Shown one piece after another: positions 61,994 to 64,000 of a DNA stretch of 64,000 bases. Source of the stretch: Bacillota bacterium (GTDB lineage: Bacteria > Bacillota > Clostridia > Lachnospirales > Lachnospiraceae). Each line of letters begins with the position of its first letter. Positions within the stretch are counted from its first letter, which is position 1. The position numbers and the translations under genes are program-made. The stretch covers positions 59,280-123,279 of the forward strand of contig JAEVYY010000010.1 of the NCBI GenBank assembly GCA_023392535.1, read 5' to 3'. The notes beneath the pieces were generated by a model. It ran no database searches and was not told where the DNA came from. It was given only the letters and a program-made list of their open reading frames with translations.

Positions 61994-63019
61994 ATGAAGT
62001 TATTATCAATTACAATTCCTTGCTATAATTCACAGGAATATATGAGAAAATGTATAGAATCATTGTTGATTGGTGGAGAAGACGTAGAAATCTTAATTGT
62101 AAATGACGGATCTAGTGATAACACAAAAGTGATAGCGGAAGAATATCAAGAAAAATTTCCTTCGATTGTAAAAGTGATCAATAAAGTGAACGGAGGTCAT
62201 GGTTCTGCAGTAAATGCGGGGATGGAACATGCCAGTGGTCTTTATTTTAAAGTAGTGGATAGCGATGATTGGGTGCAAGACAGCGCATATATGAAAATAC
62301 TTGATACATTACGGGAATTGGTCGGCGGAACAGAAGTTTTGGATATGCTGATCAGTAATTTCGTATATGAGAAGGTAGGAGAAGAAAAGCATAAAGTTAT
62401 GTCATACAGATATACCCTTCCTCAAAACGAAATATTTACATGGGATAAGGTCCGCTATTTTAGAAAGGGCCATTATATCCTGATGCATTCTGTTATTTAC
62501 AGAACAAAGCTGTTGCGCGAGTGTGGATTGCATTTACCCGAACATACTTTTTATGTGGATAATTTATTTGTTTTTGAACCGATGCCGCATGTAAAGAATA
62601 TGTATTATCTGGATGTGAACTTTTATCGCTATTTTATTGGAAGAGAAGATCAATCAGTAAATGAAAAAGTAATGATTGGGAGAATAGACCAACAGCTATT
62701 GGTAAATAAGTTAATGATTGATTATATGGTCAATGTGAAAAGTGCAGGATCTATGAATAAAAAATTGCGTTCTTATATGATTAACTATTTGGATATCATT
62801 ACTACTGTTTCATCAATTATGCTTATACGGTCTGAAACAGAGGAAAACCTGGAAAAGAAGAAAGAGCTTTGGCATTATATGAAACAAAAGGATCGGTTGT
62901 TGTTTTATAAATTGCGTTATGGTATTTTAGGTAGTTCTATGAATCTGCCAGGAAAAGGTGGTAGAAAAATTTCCGTAGAAGGGTATAAGATTTGTAAGCG
63001 GTTCTTTAAATTTAATTAA
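61994..63019 (+). CDS. Family 2 glycosyltransferase
   Basis: A 341-aa enzyme with a GT-A fold. LSITIPCYNSQEYMRKCIES opens the domain, ILIVNDGSSDNTKVI holds the nucleotide-sugar motif, and VVDSDDWV is the DxD-like metal site. No membrane segment. It transfers a sugar from a nucleotide donor, probably to a surface glycan or lipid; the product is unknown. It is followed by a terminator hairpin that is also the first element of the right-edge repeat array. Confidence 0.9.
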   Translation: MKLLSITIPCYNSQEYMRKCIESLLIGGEDVEILIVNDGSSDNTKVIAEEYQEKFPSIVKVINKVNGGHGSAVNAGMEHASGLYFKVVDSDDWVQDSAYMKILDTLRELVGGTEVLDMLISNFVYEKVGEEKHKVMSYRYTLPQNEIFTWDKVRYFRKGHYILMHSVIYRTKLLRECGLHLPEHTFYVDNLFVFEPMPHVKNMYYLDVNFYRYFIGREDQSVNEKVMIGRIDQQLLVNKLMIDYMVNVKSAGSMNKKLRSYMINYLDIITTVSSIMLIRSETEENLEKKKELWHYMKQKDRLLFYKLRYGILGSSMNLPGKGGRKISVEGYKICKRFFKFN

Positions 63020-63041
63020 TTTGATTTGTACTATTTATGAT

Positions 63042-63077
63042 AGGTGCAAAAATTGAGTTTATCGATTTGCACCTTTT
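63042..63077 (+). terminator. Terminator hairpin, first of five in the repeat array
   Basis: GGTGCAAA pairs with TTTGCACC around a 15-nt loop, followed by TTTT. It is 23 bp after the glycosyltransferase stop. Similar hairpins begin at 63240, 63441, 63638 and 63839. Confidence 0.8.
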
Positions 63078-64000
63078 AGTTATGGGAAATGGATGCCGAA
63101 CCTAGTTCAATCGCAACGCGCTTTCGCTTGGACTTACCGCAGCGGTACGTAAGAGCATAAAGGACATGCTCAAAGTACCAGCGGCTGCGTACAGTTGCTC
63201 GTTAAACAAGGATCGGCATTCATTTTTGTAGATATGTGTAGGTGCAAAAATGAGTTTATTGATTTGCACCTTTTAGGTTACGGGAAATGGATGCAGAGCC
63301 TAGTTCATTCGCAACGCGCTTTCGCTTGGACTCCACCGCAATGGTACGTAAGAGCATAAAGGACATGCTCAAAGTACCAGCGGCTGCGTACAGTTGCTCG
63401 TTAAACAAGGATCGGCATTCATTTTTTGTATGGAATTGATAGGTGCAAATTGGGGGTTCTTTGAAATGCACCTTTTAGGTTACGGGAAATGGATGCCGAA
63501 CCTAGTTCATTCGCAACGCGCTTCCGCTTGGACTTACCGCAGTGGTACGTAAGAGCATAAAGGACATGCTCAAAGTACCAGTGGCTGCGTACAGTTGCTC
63601 GTTAAACAAGTCGGTATTCATTTTTGTAGGTATGTATAGGTGCAAATGGGGGTTCTTTGAAATGCACCTTTTAGGTTACGGGAAATGTCTGCCGAACCTA
63701 GTTCATTCGCAACGCGCTTTCGCTTGGACTCCACCGCAATGGTACGTAAGAGCATAAAGGACATGCTCAAAGTACCAGCGGCTGCGTACAGTTGCTCGTT
63801 AAACTAGGTTCGGCATTCATTTTTTGTATGGAATTGATAGGTGCAAAAATGAGTTTATTGATTTGCACCTTTTAGTTACGGGAAATGTCTGCCGAACCTA
63901 GTTCATTCGCAACGCGCTTTCGCTTGGACTCCACCGCAATGGTACGTAAGAGCATAAAGGACATGCTCAAAGTACCAGCGGCTGCGTACAGTTGCTCGTT
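63042..64000. repeat. Tandem array of about 200-bp structured repeats (at least five, last one cut by the window edge)
   Basis: Five copies begin with AGGTGCAA at 63042, 63240, 63441, 63638 and 63839 (periods 198, 201, 197 and 201 bp); the fifth runs to the edge. Each unit has a GGTGCA...TGCACC hairpin, then a region of about 125 bp bounded by complementary arms (ATGCCGAACCTAGTT with AACAAGGATCGGCAT in copy 1; TGCCGAACCTAGTT with AACTAGGTTCGGCA in copy 4). Inside is GGTAC...GTACC around GAGCAT...ATGCTC. The first-hairpin loop is of one type in copies 1, 2 and 5 and another in copies 3 and 4. I see no credible protein gene here. It may be a family of terminator-like or mobile structured elements. 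Confidence 0.92.

Noticed and set aside
63256..63757. Short open frames of about 71 residues in the edge array
   Set aside because: They run across hairpins and loops, have no ribosome site and repeat only because the DNA repeats.
63042..64000. CRISPR array
   Set aside because: Units of about 200 bp are alike throughout; there are no short repeats with unique spacers and no cas genes.
63042..64000. Integron attC sites
   Set aside because: A GTTAAAC occurs near the end of each unit, but the paired core site and gene cassettes are missing and no integrase is in the window.

Overview
The window is about 64 kb of AT-rich DNA whose gene content and codon use suggest an anaerobic, endospore-forming clostridium, most likely of the Lachnospiraceae. 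The signs are a solitary SpoVAE gene behind a sigma-G-like promoter, a GerMN lipoprotein, an ECF vitamin transporter, DUF1294, DUF1653 and probable DUF5721 proteins, a methyl-accepting chemotaxis protein, a flagellin-like gene, and many sigma-A-type promoters with 17-bp spacers. I saw no rRNA or tRNA gene, insertion sequence, prophage or CRISPR array. This placement is an inference from families, not from a marker gene.

Layout. 0-7.5 kb: the end of a NarL-type sensor kinase, its response regulator, an orphan sugar-binding protein, then a ribose-type ABC importer (binding protein, dual ATPase, permease) with a PfkB sugar kinase. 7.6-9.1 kb: PLP synthase pdxST. 9.2-12.4 kb: an amino-acid ABC importer. 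12.4-14.0 kb, minus strand: a MerR-type regulator and a frameshifted creatininase-family gene. 14.0-18.4 kb: a rhodanese/TtcA-like fusion and a three-gene ECF transporter. 18.5-19.5 kb: a secreted BspA-like protein. 19.8-27.3 kb: a UroD-like methyltransferase-family protein, a second amino-acid-type ABC importer, an SDR oxidoreductase and two transsulfuration-family PLP enzymes, together suggesting uptake and use of a sulfur amino acid or organosulfur compound. 27.4-33.7 kb: RidA, shikimate kinase, an EamA exporter, an unknown protein with gene remnants, spoVAE, DegV, an orphan LytTR regulator and DUF1294.

33.7-42.8 kb is arginine biosynthesis: argG diverges from an argC, acyltransferase, GNAT, argJ, argB, argD operon that ends in an orphan binding protein, with ArgR-box-like palindromes between the two transcripts. 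42.9-45.2 kb: a chemoreceptor and a YdcZ-like transporter. 45.2-52.5 kb: comEA, an OmpR/PhoR-type two-component pair, a GerMN lipoprotein, comEC and holA. 52.6-63.0 kb: a flagellin-like gene, thymidine kinase, YqeY, SecDF, a Na/Pi cotransporter, a Ca2+/cation antiporter, DUF1653, mutY and a family 2 glycosyltransferase.

The most unusual structure is non-coding. A 58-bp hairpin element followed by a GCAA-loop hairpin occurs three times in tandem behind the sugar-binding-protein gene and once, 8.6 kb away, behind the amino-acid-binding-protein gene. Base changes between the loci preserve pairing. At the right edge, a second, unrelated family of about 200 bp is repeated at least five times. Each unit is bounded by complementary arms, and in one copy changes in one arm make the pairing perfect.
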